DNA from: a virus
Direction: 5' to 3' (one strand)
Virus record (IMG/VR): IMGVR_UViG_3300047157_000045
Span: 1-40,728 of that record
Length of the DNA stretch: 40,728 nt
Part shown: piece after piece, positions 18,104 through 25,329 of the stretch
Layout: each line of letters starts with the position of its first letter
Numbering within the stretch: position 1 is the first letter of the stretch
Notes under the pieces: model-generated
The model's input: the letters and a program-made list of their open reading frames with translations, nothing else
Told to the model about the DNA's origin: nothing
Databases searched by the model: none
Program-made: the position numbers and the translations under genes

Positions 18104-18130
18104 GGATACTCCGAAGTCTTCGGAATATCC
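18104..18130 (-). promoter_or_regulatory. Hairpin leader before methyltransferase gene
   Basis: A near-perfect palindrome (GGATA, one base, TCCGAA, GTC loop, TTCGGA, one base, TATCC) sits 32 bases before the methyltransferase start. On the minus strand it is followed by TTTACTCTTTATAAC, a weak U-rich tract. It is a member of the dispersed CTCCGAAG-type hairpin family. The flanks (AAACTAAGGG before, TTTACTCTTT after) recur around the hairpin at 19326-19344. It could be an attenuator or a transcript-end hairpin. Confidence 0.6.
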
Positions 18131-18138
18131 CTTAGTTT

Positions 18139-18422
18139 TTACAACTCAGATAAGAAATCTCTAGGACTCATACCTTTATCTCTGTAATCATCCATTAGCT
18201 TATCACTATACTTATCTCTCAATCTCTTATCTTGTATATCAGCCCACATATTCTCTCTTTTAGGGTAGTAAATACATAACTATTTTCCCCCGCTAGTGAG
18301 TCAGATGCAAACGATTCATTTGAGTTAAAAACTGTACAGAAATCCTCGACACGAACTTCCCATCTTTCGACAAGCCATTCATCTATCAAGGTGTATCCAT
18401 ACATTAGCGTTTCATCGTGCAT
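18139..18422 (-). CDS. Small acidic protein, probably frameshifted at its C-terminus
   Basis: The ATG at 18422 opens a 67-codon frame (MHDETLMYGYTLIDEWLVER) that ends at 18219. A second frame begins at an ATG at 18249 and encodes MWADIQDKRLRDKYSDKLMD, ending DFLSEL at 18139. The second frame lies directly in phase with a one-base slip near the CTAAAAGAG run at 18260, so the two parts probably form one protein of about 94 residues. If not, the 36-residue frame is a separate gene. The family is not recognised. Confidence 0.5.
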
Positions 18423-18431
18423 ATATCCTCC

Positions 18432-18626
18432 TTATTCGTGACCATTTTCTTGCATAAACTCTACTGCCTCCTCTATCTGGTCAGTTACTGTTAGTTGTGG
18501 TATGAAATTAGCCCAGTTCACACTAAAATAATCCAACAACTCCTCTACTTGGTACACATCTATCATATCATTCTCATAACAATGTACGATAGCTTCAATA
18601 GTACCATCCGTAAACTTATCAACCAT
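18432..18626 (-). CDS. Small acidic protein, 64 aa
   Basis: The ATG at 18626 follows AGGAGGTGATAAAGT. The product (MVDKFTDGTIEAIVHCYEND, then VYQVEELLDYFSVNW) is acidic and helical; the last part repeats Glu/Phe (IEEAVEFMQENGHE). No membrane segment or known family. It is one of the early small genes beside the methyltransferase. Confidence 0.62.
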   Translation of the reverse strand: MVDKFTDGTIEAIVHCYENDMIDVYQVEELLDYFSVNWANFIPQLTVTDQIEEAVEFMQENGHE

Positions 18627-18640
18627 ACTTTATCACCTCC

Positions 18641-19295
18641 TTAATGTTTAAAGTAACTTACATTTTTTACACTACTATCCCAGCATTGTCTACAATCACC
18701 GCACTCACCGTTATTTTCAAAGGCTCTGCAAGTTGCATCATCCTTATTGGTAACAACTGTGCTAGTGTTTGCATACTTGGGTGGTTTACCATCTACAAAA
18801 CTACCACTTAGCCTGATCACTAGATTTTTAGGGATAGGCTTACTGTAATTCTGTATCCAATTGCTTTCTTTAGTAGGCAGCCAGTATTTTACATCGGGTG
18901 TAGCTTGTGCAATCTGCACAATCTTATCCAAATGCTCAACACCTTGTATATCACCGCTATCGTGCCATCTAAAAACTTTATCTTTAGTATTGCTTTAGCG
19001 TGAGTCATCACAAATATCATTGCTTCAACCCATTGAGGCTTATCAATACTATCAAGACGTCTGTATTGTGCTTTCTTTACTTCGGGATACACCGTATAAA
19101 ATCCTTTATCGCATAGCAATCAGCACACACAGAAGTAGGTATTTTTTTGAGTATCATCCCAGTCTTGCACATATCTGTAGGCAATCCGTAAGACCAACCA
19201 GGCATTTTCTTAGGTTTAGAAAATTTGCCCACATAATCTATGGCTGCCTTCAGCGTTTTGAATGGCACTAACAATAAATTGTTTTGTATATCCAT
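18641..19295 (-). CDS. GP88-family phage protein, frameshifted
   Basis: The three fragments join as one protein of about 217 residues. The start is MDIQNNLLLVPFKTLKAAID, followed by Cys motifs C-K-T-G near residue 44 and CADCYA near 58, then YPEVKKAQYRRLD, the block FRWHDSGDIQG (readable across a shift near 18960) and a C-terminal Cys group, CRAFENNGECGDCRQCW. Spaced Cys, the D-S-G-D block and size match the gene product 88 family of phages, suggested to bind metal clusters. Its biochemical role is not established. Frameshifts occur near 19095 and 18940. The ATG at 19295 follows AAGGAAACAAT, behind a hairpin leader. Confidence 0.65.
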
Positions 19296-19325
19296 ATTGT
19301 TTCCTTCCTAGTTAAAAAGAGTAAA

Positions 19326-19344
19326 GGCTACCGATCAGGCAGCC
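19326..19344 (-). promoter_or_regulatory. Hairpin leader before the GP88-family gene
   Basis: The stem pairs GGCT-A-CC with GG-C-AGCC around the loop GATCA; the loop and one arm contain a GATCAGG motif. On the minus strand TTTACTCTTTTTAACTA follows, then the GGAAGGA ribosome-binding site of the gene at 19295. The same flanks surround the hairpin at 18104-18130. It may act as an attenuator or partial terminator between the 43-residue membrane protein gene and the GP88-family gene. Confidence 0.55.
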
Positions 19345-19358
19345 CTTAGTTTTTCTAA

Positions 19359-19490
19359 CTACTTTTTAACGATGTAATTACCTTGCTTATCCTTGTAATC
19401 CATCTTCATAGTTGTTGCAAAAATCCACATTCCAGCTAATCCAATAACTAAGATTGTGAATACTAAAAACATAATAATAGTATCTAACAT
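19359..19490 (-). CDS. Tiny single-pass membrane protein, 43 aa
   Basis: The ATG at 19490 lies two bases after the stop of the SH3-like gene, with GGAGGGTGTTTAAT as its ribosome-binding site. The product is MLDTIIMFLVFTILVIGLAG followed by MWIFATTMKM and a polar tail (DYKDKQGNYIVKK). One membrane helix covers residues 3-25, with the charged tail probably cytoplasmic. It may modify the host membrane early in infection, but no family is recognised. Confidence 0.6.
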   Translation of the reverse strand: MLDTIIMFLVFTILVIGLAGMWIFATTMKMDYKDKQGNYIVKK

Positions 19491-19491
19491 A

Positions 19492-19818
19492 TTAAACACC
19501 CTCCATTAGTTGTTCTGTTAAAAACACATCCGCACGTTTACCACCAGCCTTGATGTAAAAAACTTTATCTAAATTGATTGTTCGGTAGTCATTCGCTTGA
19601 ACGTCAAATACAACCCGTAAATTGGGCTTATCCTCTGGTCGATACGATAATTCACCACCTTTTAACCATTTTTTAACACCGATTCTGCAATTCATTTTCC
19701 GAATTGAACCATCAACTTTATGAAATTTAACGGTGAAAAATTTACCGCCATTTTCATTGATAATTGATTTGATTTTTGTGCGTCTATTCAAGACTCTAAA
19801 AGTTTGTTTTCTATTCAT
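19492..19818 (-). CDS. SH3-barrel-like phage protein, 108 aa
   Basis: The product contains the pattern FFTVKFHKVDGSIRKMNCRI, then GVKKWLKGGELSYRPED, and VFDVQANDYRTINLDKVFYI. This pattern recurs in many phage proteins annotated as having an SH3-type beta-barrel fold. Their molecular role is not established. The ATG at 19818 follows CAAGGGAGTTATTAAATTT. Immediately upstream is an intrinsic terminator (19844-19868), so its expression may depend on read-through, as in an attenuated operon. Confidence 0.65.
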   Translation of the reverse strand: MNRKQTFRVLNRRTKIKSIINENGGKFFTVKFHKVDGSIRKMNCRIGVKKWLKGGELSYRPEDKPNLRVVFDVQANDYRTINLDKVFYIKAGGKRADVFLTEQLMEGV

Positions 19819-19843
19819 AAATTTAATAACTCCCTTGTTAGTT

Positions 19844-19868
19844 AAAAAAAACTCCGAGGACTTCGGAG
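19844..19868 (-). terminator. Intrinsic terminator upstream of the SH3-like gene
   Basis: Stem CTCCGA/TCGGAG with a 5-base loop, followed on the minus strand by TTTTTTTT. It has all the features of a rho-independent terminator, yet it lies in front of a gene rather than after one: the previous gene already has its own terminator at 19995-20020. Confidence 0.75.
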
Positions 19869-19899
19869 AAAATATAGGGACGCGTTCACAAGCCCTATA
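19844..19899 (-). ncRNA. Candidate small RNA: two hairpins ending in an intrinsic terminator
   Basis: On the minus strand, from about 19899, the sequence forms a 7-bp stem TATAGGG/CCCTATA with a 13-base loop, then a linker, then CTCCGAAGTCCTCGGAG followed by eight T (19851-19844). A promoter-like pair lies 7 bases upstream of the first hairpin (19906-19934). The product would be about 56 bases and non-coding. The gene downstream (19818) starts 26 bases after the terminator, so this could instead be an attenuated leader. Both readings predict a short, stable RNA. Confidence 0.55.
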
Positions 19900-19905
19900 A
19901 GTACC

Positions 19906-19934
19906 AATATACGCTCTTTTAGATGTTTAGTCTA
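19906..19934 (-). promoter_or_regulatory. Sigma-70-type promoter candidate, minus strand
   Basis: On the minus strand TAGACT (-35, 4 of 6 consensus) and TATATT (-10, 5 of 6) are 17 bases apart. The predicted start near 19899 coincides with the first base of the TATAGGG hairpin. It lies between two terminators and could drive the candidate small RNA and, with read-through, the rest of the minus arm. Confidence 0.45.
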
Positions 19935-19994
19935 CCTTTGCCCCTACTAAGTAAAAAAGTCTTAAATATGGGAGTATTTGATTTATTAGGGACG

Positions 19995-20020
19995 AAAAAA
20001 AACCCCGCGATTAAGCGGGG
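19995..20020 (-). terminator. Strong rho-independent terminator
   Basis: On the minus strand CCCCGC, TTAATC loop, GCGGGG, then eight T. It is 18 bases after the stop of the gene ending at 20038 and separates that gene from the rest of the minus arm. Confidence 0.85.
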
Positions 20021-20037
20021 CTCTCTTTGGTTGGTTC

Positions 20038-20535
20038 TTAAGACTTAGCGATTTTCTTTTTAAGGAACTCCGCTCTATTGTCTTTTAGTGCTTTGTACCA
20101 TTCATTAAAAGATACAACGTCTAGATCATTGGCATAGTCTTGAATCTTGTTCAAAAATGCTAGGTTTTCCGCGTTCTCTTTGTTTTCTTTAGCAAGTCTT
20201 TTTTTCTCGCTTTGTTCAACACTAAGAACGGGCTTGAAGTCTTTACGGTTGAATTTAGGACTATTAGGTTTCGTTCCTATATTCACAAGGCAAAGAATGT
20301 CACCATCTTTCAGCTTGTTTTCTTTGTCATTAACGAAAGGCTTAAAAGCGTCTTTGATATTGTGATTCAAAGAATCGTTGGCTCTGTAGCCGTCCGAATC
20401 TCTAACGCCTTGAGCGTCTTTTTTAAAGCCCATAGCAACGGTCAACAAAGACTTCTTACCGCTCTCACTCACTCTCCCATTGGCTAAGTCTAAGACCTCG
20501 CGTATTTCGTTTATGAATCTGCTTTTTACTCTCAT
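20038..20535 (-). CDS. Unknown basic protein, 165 aa, first gene of the minus arm
   Basis: The start is taken as the ATG at 20535 (MRVKSRFINEIREVLDLANG). A longer frame to 20754 would translate a repeat-laden leader as protein and is rejected. The protein is Lys/Asp/Asn-rich: a helical start, SGKKSLLTVAMGFKKDAQG, DGDILCLVNIGTKPN (a beta pair) and a charged C-terminal coiled segment (EKKRLAKENKENAENLAFL). Family unknown. It is a single-gene transcription unit bounded by a strong terminator and preceded by hairpins, one of which folds the GGAG just before the ATG. Two of the three GATC sites outside the GATCAGG motif lie in this gene or its leader, as expected if it is a recent arrival. Confidence 0.65.
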   Translation of the reverse strand: MRVKSRFINEIREVLDLANGRVSESGKKSLLTVAMGFKKDAQGVRDSDGYRANDSLNHNIKDAFKPFVNDKENKLKDGDILCLVNIGTKPNSPKFNRKDFKPVLSVEQSEKKRLAKENKENAENLAFLNKIQDYANDLDVVSFNEWYKALKDNRAEFLKKKIAKS

Positions 20536-20536
20536 T

Positions 20537-20636
20537 CTCCGAGGACTTCGGAATGAATGTTTCCGAGGACTTCCCTCGAATATCTCCCCGCCAAAACTCC
20601 GAGGACTTCGGAGAATTTCCCCAGGAAAGATCCTGG
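20537..20636 (-). repeat. Cluster of four hairpins in the leader of the first minus-arm gene
   Basis: Three copies of the dispersed hairpin lie here: 20537-20552 (complete stem), 20562-20574 (half only, CCGAGGACTT then diverging) and 20597-20613 (perfect CTCCGAGGACTTCGGAG). A different hairpin, CCAGGA-AAGA-TCCTGG, follows at 20621-20636. The first copy ends two bases before the ATG at 20535 and includes the only Shine-Dalgarno-like GGAG, so it could hide the start site. Confidence 0.65.
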
Positions 20637-20973
20637 AATATCCACACAGAAAGTAGGGGTATATGCGAGGGGGAGCACCCTGTTTGGAATTTTCTTCACA
20701 CGAGCGAAACCTATGCACAAGTAAAATTATTATTTTTTCAATATTCCGCAACACACCGCGACAGATTCGGGCATACTGTGTTAATCAATGCCAAACTGGG
20801 GTTGACTTTTAGTGGTTTATACTTTATAATATTGTTTATCTTTGTTGTGAAACACTAGATACCTAGATAATGCTAAAGAAGGTGCGTTTGTGAGTCGTAC
20901 CTATTTAAAATACTTTCTGATATTCTAGGAATCTAAGAGGCAACAATATTATTTTAAGGTATAATACTAGTAT
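20637..20973. other. Divergent control region between the two arms
   Basis: About 340 bases with no supportable gene. It holds the plus-arm promoter (20802-20830) and a 137-base leader for TerS. The leader contains A/T-rich stretches and a second TATAAT at 20960-20965 just before the TerS start, without a matching -35. I could not identify a convincing minus-strand promoter; the A/T-rich tract at 20725-20745 is the likeliest place. A replication origin here is possible but no iterons are seen. Confidence 0.6.
20802..20830 (+). promoter_or_regulatory. Near-consensus sigma-70 promoter for the late/packaging arm
   Basis: TTGACT (20802-20807) and TATAAT (20825-20830) are separated by exactly 17 bases; 11 of 12 positions match the consensus. 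The start of transcription would be near 20837. It points at TerS and the whole plus arm. No phage RNA polymerase gene is seen, so the host enzyme probably uses it. Confidence 0.75.
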
Positions 20974-21561
20974 ATGGCACAAAAAGGCAAAGCAATAGCT
21001 GACTCAGAGGATGAGATCAGGCAAATTGAAAAAGAATTAGAGGAAGAAGCTAGATATGCAGTAGCTTCAGCCAAAGGAATAGTACCAGCAGATGCTGTAA
21101 TTAAGATTGAACGTAAGATGGGCAGACCAACTGGTGGCTTATCCCAGCAATCTAAGGCAGCAGGAGGCAAAAAGTCTAGAATCAAGAGAGGGCAGAAGTA
21201 TAAGCCTAGCGATGATGACTATTCTAAGGTAGAAGAGATGGTTACTATAGGGCTGGACCAACACACAATAGCAAAAGTGATGGGTATCTCTAATGCCACC
21301 CTAACAAAATATTTTGCACACAATTTGCTAGTTGGTAAGGACAAAAGGACCGCCCGCGTTGCTGGTGTAGCCTACGAAATGGCAGTATCTGGGGAGTCCC
21401 CTAGTATGACTACGTTCTGGCTAAAGACACAAGCTGGCTGGTCTCCAAAGCACCACGTTGTTGTAGAAGATAGACAGTTTGATATACAGTGGGCCCAGGA
21501 TGAAAAAGATATTGCAGACGCTAATCAGTTTTTAAAAGACGCAGACAGTAAAGTGCACTAG
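20974..21561 (+). CDS. terS: Terminase small subunit
   Basis: This 195-residue protein recognises phage DNA and delivers it to the large terminase for packaging. The N-terminus is acidic and helical (SEDEIRQIEKELEEEARYAV); a basic linker (GRPTGGLSQQSKAAGGKKS) precedes a helix-turn-helix (TIAKVMGISNATLTKYF, about residues 100-116), then a helical oligomerisation region. It sits directly upstream of TerL, five bases apart, at the head of the plus arm. The ATG at 20974 has only a weak AAGG upstream. Family assignment rests on the helix-turn-helix and the position. Confidence 0.8.
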   Translation: MAQKGKAIADSEDEIRQIEKELEEEARYAVASAKGIVPADAVIKIERKMGRPTGGLSQQSKAAGGKKSRIKRGQKYKPSDDDYSKVEEMVTIGLDQHTIAKVMGISNATLTKYFAHNLLVGKDKRTARVAGVAYEMAVSGESPSMTTFWLKTQAGWSPKHHVVVEDRQFDIQWAQDEKDIADANQFLKDADSKVH

Positions 21562-21566
21562 CATTT

Positions 21567-22856
21567 ATGCAAGAGGAGAGAAAGCCTATAGTAATACCCT
21601 ATACACCTAGGGAATTACAAAGACATTTGCACACAACGCTAGATAGATTTAATGTTGTGGTATGCCACAGGCGATTTGGTAAGACTGTGTTTGCTATAAA
21701 CCAGTTAATCAAAAGCTCTGTAGAAGATATAGGTAAAGGTAAGCCCGCACCTAGATATGCATACATAGCACCACTATTCAAGCAAGCTAAAACAGTTGCC
21801 TGGGATGAACTTAAGAGATTATGTTCTGTATTTCCCGAAGTAAAGTTTAATGAGGCAGAGCTAAGAGCCGACTTTATGGGAGCGAGGATACAGTTGTACG
21901 GGGCAGACAATTACGACACACTCCGTGGAATTTATTTAGATGGGGTCGTGCTCGATGAGTACGCTCAGATGAACCCTAAGATGTTTTCTGAGGTTATAAG
22001 GCCCGCACTATCAGATAGAAAGGGGTATGCAATATTTATTGGTACACCTAAAGGAAAGAACGAATTTTATGATTTATACCACTCTGCCCCAGAGAAGAAG
22101 GGATGGGCTAGATTCTTATACAAGGCGAGTGAAACAGGAATACTAGACGATGAAGAGCTGGAACTTGCGAAACAAGATATGGCAGAGACTGAATTTGAAC
22201 AAGAATACGAGTGTTCTTGGTCTGCTGCACTTAGAGGTGCGTATTATGCTAAAGAGATTGAAACTGCTTATGAAGAAGACCGAGTGGGGAAAGTCCCTTA
22301 TGACCCGGCTAAACAAGTAGTAACAGCCTGGGACCTTGGGGTCTCAGACGCAACCAGCATATGGTTCTGTCAGTTTGTAGGTAAAGCAGTACACGTTATA
22401 GATTATTATGAAAACTCTAATGAAGGACTACCTCACTATATAGAGGTACTTAACAGAAAGGGTTATCATTATGGTGCACACATAGCACCACACGATATAG
22501 TAGTTAGAGAATTTTCTACTGGTAAGTCAAGACGAGACCTAGCATTTGACCTAGGCATAGACTTTCAAGTAGCACCTAAGTTAAAGGTAATGGATGGTAT
22601 AGATACCACCAGAACTTATTTAAACAAGTGTTGGTTTGATCAGGACAATACTAAAAAAGGACTAGAAGCATTACTGCAATATAGAAGTAGCTATGATGAC
22701 AAGAAAAAGATATGGTCACAAAGACCAGTCCACGATTGGACATCACACGCTAGCGATGCATTTAGGTACTTGTGTGTAACAGATGTTGTGTTTACAGGCA
22801 ATGATAGTGTCTGGGGAAGGGAACTCCCTAAGACTGATTTAAGTTGGATAGTATAG
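21567..22856 (+). CDS. terL: Terminase large subunit (ATPase and nuclease)
   Basis: This 429-residue packaging motor has the Walker A block CHRRFGKT (residues 33-40, K39), Walker B VVLDEYAQM (D130, E131) and the coupling motif IGTPKGKNEFYDLY near 165. The nuclease domain follows, with AWDLGVSDAT (first catalytic Asp, near residue 250), APHDIVVREFSTGKSRRD, and HDWTSHASDAFRYL (last catalytic Asp, near 405). It drives DNA into the procapsid and cuts the concatemer. The frame is intact. The start is the ATG at 21567, five bases after TerS. Confidence 0.93.
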   Translation: MQEERKPIVIPYTPRELQRHLHTTLDRFNVVVCHRRFGKTVFAINQLIKSSVEDIGKGKPAPRYAYIAPLFKQAKTVAWDELKRLCSVFPEVKFNEAELRADFMGARIQLYGADNYDTLRGIYLDGVVLDEYAQMNPKMFSEVIRPALSDRKGYAIFIGTPKGKNEFYDLYHSAPEKKGWARFLYKASETGILDDEELELAKQDMAETEFEQEYECSWSAALRGAYYAKEIETAYEEDRVGKVPYDPAKQVVTAWDLGVSDATSIWFCQFVGKAVHVIDYYENSNEGLPHYIEVLNRKGYHYGAHIAPHDIVVREFSTGKSRRDLAFDLGIDFQVAPKLKVMDGIDTTRTYLNKCWFDQDNTKKGLEALLQYRSSYDDKKKIWSQRPVHDWTSHASDAFRYLCVTDVVFTGNDSVWGRELPKTDLSWIV

Positions 22857-22865
22857 GAGAAGTAT

Positions 22866-23009
22866 ATGCCAATGAATCCCAAGTGGTTAGAAAATAGAAT
22901 ATTAGAGATGGCACAAGACATCAAAGACCTTAAAGAAATAATGAAGGCAGTTAGTAGTAGTCCGCCACCAGCTAAAGAAACAAAATACCCGATAAACAAA
23001 GGTAAATAA
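22866..23009 (+). CDS. Small protein between TerL and portal, 47 aa
   Basis: The ATG at 22866 follows ATAGGAGAAGTAT. The product is MPMNPKWLENRILEMAQDIK, then a helical DLKEIMKAV, then a Ser/Pro-rich linker and a basic end (KYPINKGK). It fills the gap between TerL and the portal, three bases before the portal ATG. Probably a minor packaging-related peptide; the family is not known. Confidence 0.6.
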   Translation: MPMNPKWLENRILEMAQDIKDLKEIMKAVSSSPPPAKETKYPINKGK

Positions 23010-23012
23010 CAT

Positions 23013-25054
23013 ATGGCAAAAATGACAAAGAGGGAGCTATCTGCTCACTTAGAGCAGGAAATAAGTGCTGCTCTAGGATACAAAGATGGCAAACTTACAG
23101 AGCAACGCTCAGATGCGTTAGACCGATACTATGGAAAGAAGTATGGTAACGAGCAAGAAGGCCGTTCTCAAATTGTCACAAGAGATGTAGCAGATGTAAT
23201 CGAATGGATTATGCCTAGCCTTATGAAGATATTTACTTCAGGCGATAAGGTAGTACAGTTTGAACCACAAGGTCCAGAAGATGTTGAGATGGCAAAGCAG
23301 TCTACAGACTATGTAAACTATGTCATTATGAGACAGAACCCTGGCTTTTCTACTATATACCAATGGTTCAAGGATGCACTGCTACAAAAGAATGGAGTTG
23401 TCAAACATTACTGGGATGACAGCACTGAGACTTTAAAAGAAGAGTACAAGAATTTAACAGAAGAAGAGTTTATGGCTCTTCTGATGGATGACAATGTAGA
23501 TGTAAAAGAACACACACAAAACGGTGGTGAAGAAGATGAGATGTCTTTACAGCCAGAGCAAGTAACACACGATGTTGTTGTAAATAGAACATATACTGAT
23601 GGGCAGGTAAGAATAGAACCTGTACCACCAGAAGAATTTTTAATTGACAAGTATGCCAAGACAATTGATACCGCAAGGTTTGTTGCCCACAGAGTCAAGA
23701 GAACTAAATCAGAGTTAATACAACAAGGCTATCCAAAGTCTAAGATTGAAAATGTATTTAACAATGATGAAGCCAACTACAAAGCTGAAAGACTTTCTAG
23801 ATTCTCTCACGAACAAGACAACTCACCAGAAGGTGATATTGATGATGGAATCTGGGTTACAGAGTGCTATTTAAAAGTAGACTTTGACAACGATGGCATA
23901 GCAGAATTAAGAAAAGTAACGAAGGTTGGAGACGAACTGTTAGATAATGAGGCTGTGGATAGTGTTCCCTTCTCCTCCCTTACACCTATCCCAATGCCTC
24001 ATAAGTTTTACGGTCTGAGTATTTATGACTTAATCTCCGACCTTCAACTCATTAAGACTACACTAATGCGTAACTTGTTAGACAATATGTATCTAACAAA
24101 CAATGGGCGATACGAGGTAGTGGAAGGTCAAGCGAATTTAGATGACCTAATGACTTCTAGACCAGGTGGAATCGTAAGAGTACGAACACCAGGTGCGGTA
24201 AATCCTTTAGGGACACCGCAACTAGACCAGAACTCTTTTAATATGCTGGGTTATTTAGACAGCATTAGAGAAGAACGAACTGGTGTTAGCAAGAACTCAA
24301 TGGGTCTATCTGATGGTGCATTAAAATCGCACCAAACTGCTACAGGCGTAGGTCAAGTAATGACCGCTGCACAGCAGAAAATAGAATTAATAGCCAGAAT
24401 ATTTGCTGAAACAGGTATGAAAGACCTAGCAAACTCTGTTTATATGTTAGTACAAAAGTTTGAAAAGCCAGAAAAAATTGTAAGGTTAAACAACAAATGG
24501 ACCACATTATATCCGCACGAGTGGAAAGAGAAAGTAGATTGTGTAGCACAGGTTGGTCTAGGCTTTGGCAATAAAGATATGAACCTAATGCATTTAGGTA
24601 GACTGTCACAAACAATACAAATGATTGCACACACCCATCTGCTGGTATGTTACTCAAGCCTAAGAATGTATACAACTTAGTAGCCGAGCAAATAAAAGCA
24701 ATGGGTATGAAGAATGTAGATGATTTTATTACAGACCCAGGCGATCAGGATGTTCCTAAGAAACAAGGACCTAGCCCAGAGGAACAAGCAAAGCAGATGG
24801 AAGCACAGCTTAAAGCTGAAGAAATTAAAGTTAAATTACAAAAACTACAGCAAGAGTCTGCTATTAAGCAACAAGAAATGCAACTTGAAGCTGACATAGC
24901 TGCACAAGATTTACAGCTTAAAAGAGAAGAAGCACAAGTAGATATGCAGATTAAAGCACAAGAGTTAGAAATTAAGAAAGCAGAACTTGCACTTAAACAA
25001 CAAGAGCTTGTACTTGAAAGAGACCAAGAGCGAGCAGTTAAGATAGGAAACTAG
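23013..25054 (+). CDS. Portal protein, P22-like, one frameshift
   Basis: The portal forms the dodecameric ring through which DNA enters and leaves the head. The N-terminal half (RYYGKKYGNEQEGRSQIVTR, then DVADVIEWIMPSLMKIFTSG) and the central region (FGLSIYDLISDLQLIKTTLM-like, VSKNSMGLSDGALKSHQTAT) match the P22-type portal family. A one-base shift near 24633 separates residues 1-540 from a C-terminal part (AGMLLKPKNVYNLVAEQIKA) with a long Gln/Glu/Lys-rich coiled coil, the barrel-type extension of this family. Length would be about 680 residues. The ATG at 23013 lies three bases after the previous stop. Confidence 0.85.
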
Positions 25055-25055
25055 T

Positions 25056-25316
25056 ATGGGGAAGAAGGGAGAAGAGATAGCAAGGGCAGACCAAGCTAAA
25101 CAAATTTTAGAACACCCTCTATATGTAGAGGCTCTAGCCACAGTCAAGCAGGCATTAGTACAATACTTACTTGACACCAAAGTTGCCGAAGAAGTGGAAA
25201 GAGATAGATTGTACATAACAATCAAAGCACTAGATTTAGTTAATCAACACATAACTTCAGTGCTTGAAACAGGCAAACTTGCTGAAAGGGAGCAAGAAGA
25301 TTTTTTAACACAGTAG
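25056..25316 (+). CDS. Small helical protein, 86 aa
   Basis: The ATG at 25056 lies directly after the portal stop. The product (MGKKGEEIARADQAKQILEH) is helical and charged throughout, with DRLYITIKALDLVNQHITSV in the middle. Proteins of this size and composition are common between portal and scaffold in marine podoviruses, with unknown function. A head-assembly role is likely from position. Confidence 0.65.
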   Translation: MGKKGEEIARADQAKQILEHPLYVEALATVKQALVQYLLDTKVAEEVERDRLYITIKALDLVNQHITSVLETGKLAEREQEDFLTQ

Positions 25317-25329
25317 AGGAGAGTAACTA

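Noticed and set aside
18889-19119. Stand-alone gene starting MLCDKGFYTVYPEV
   Set aside because: It is the middle piece of the frameshifted GP88-family gene; the Cys and D-S-G-D motifs line up across the breaks.
20537-20613. Clustered repeats as a CRISPR array
   Set aside because: Copies are palindromic, only three, with unequal spacers of different length and no cas genes; they are a hairpin family.
20536-20754. N-terminal extension of the first minus-arm gene (starting MLRNIEKII)
   Set aside because: It translates three hairpin repeats as SPR-rich protein and has no ribosome-binding site; the ATG at 20535 fits better.
20960-20965. Second TATAAT just before TerS as an independent promoter
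   Set aside because: No matching -35 at 16-18 bases upstream, and it would start transcription inside the TerS start codon region.
24340-24675. Minus-strand open frame, 111 codons
   Set aside because: Antisense shadow of the portal gene, with unlikely composition.
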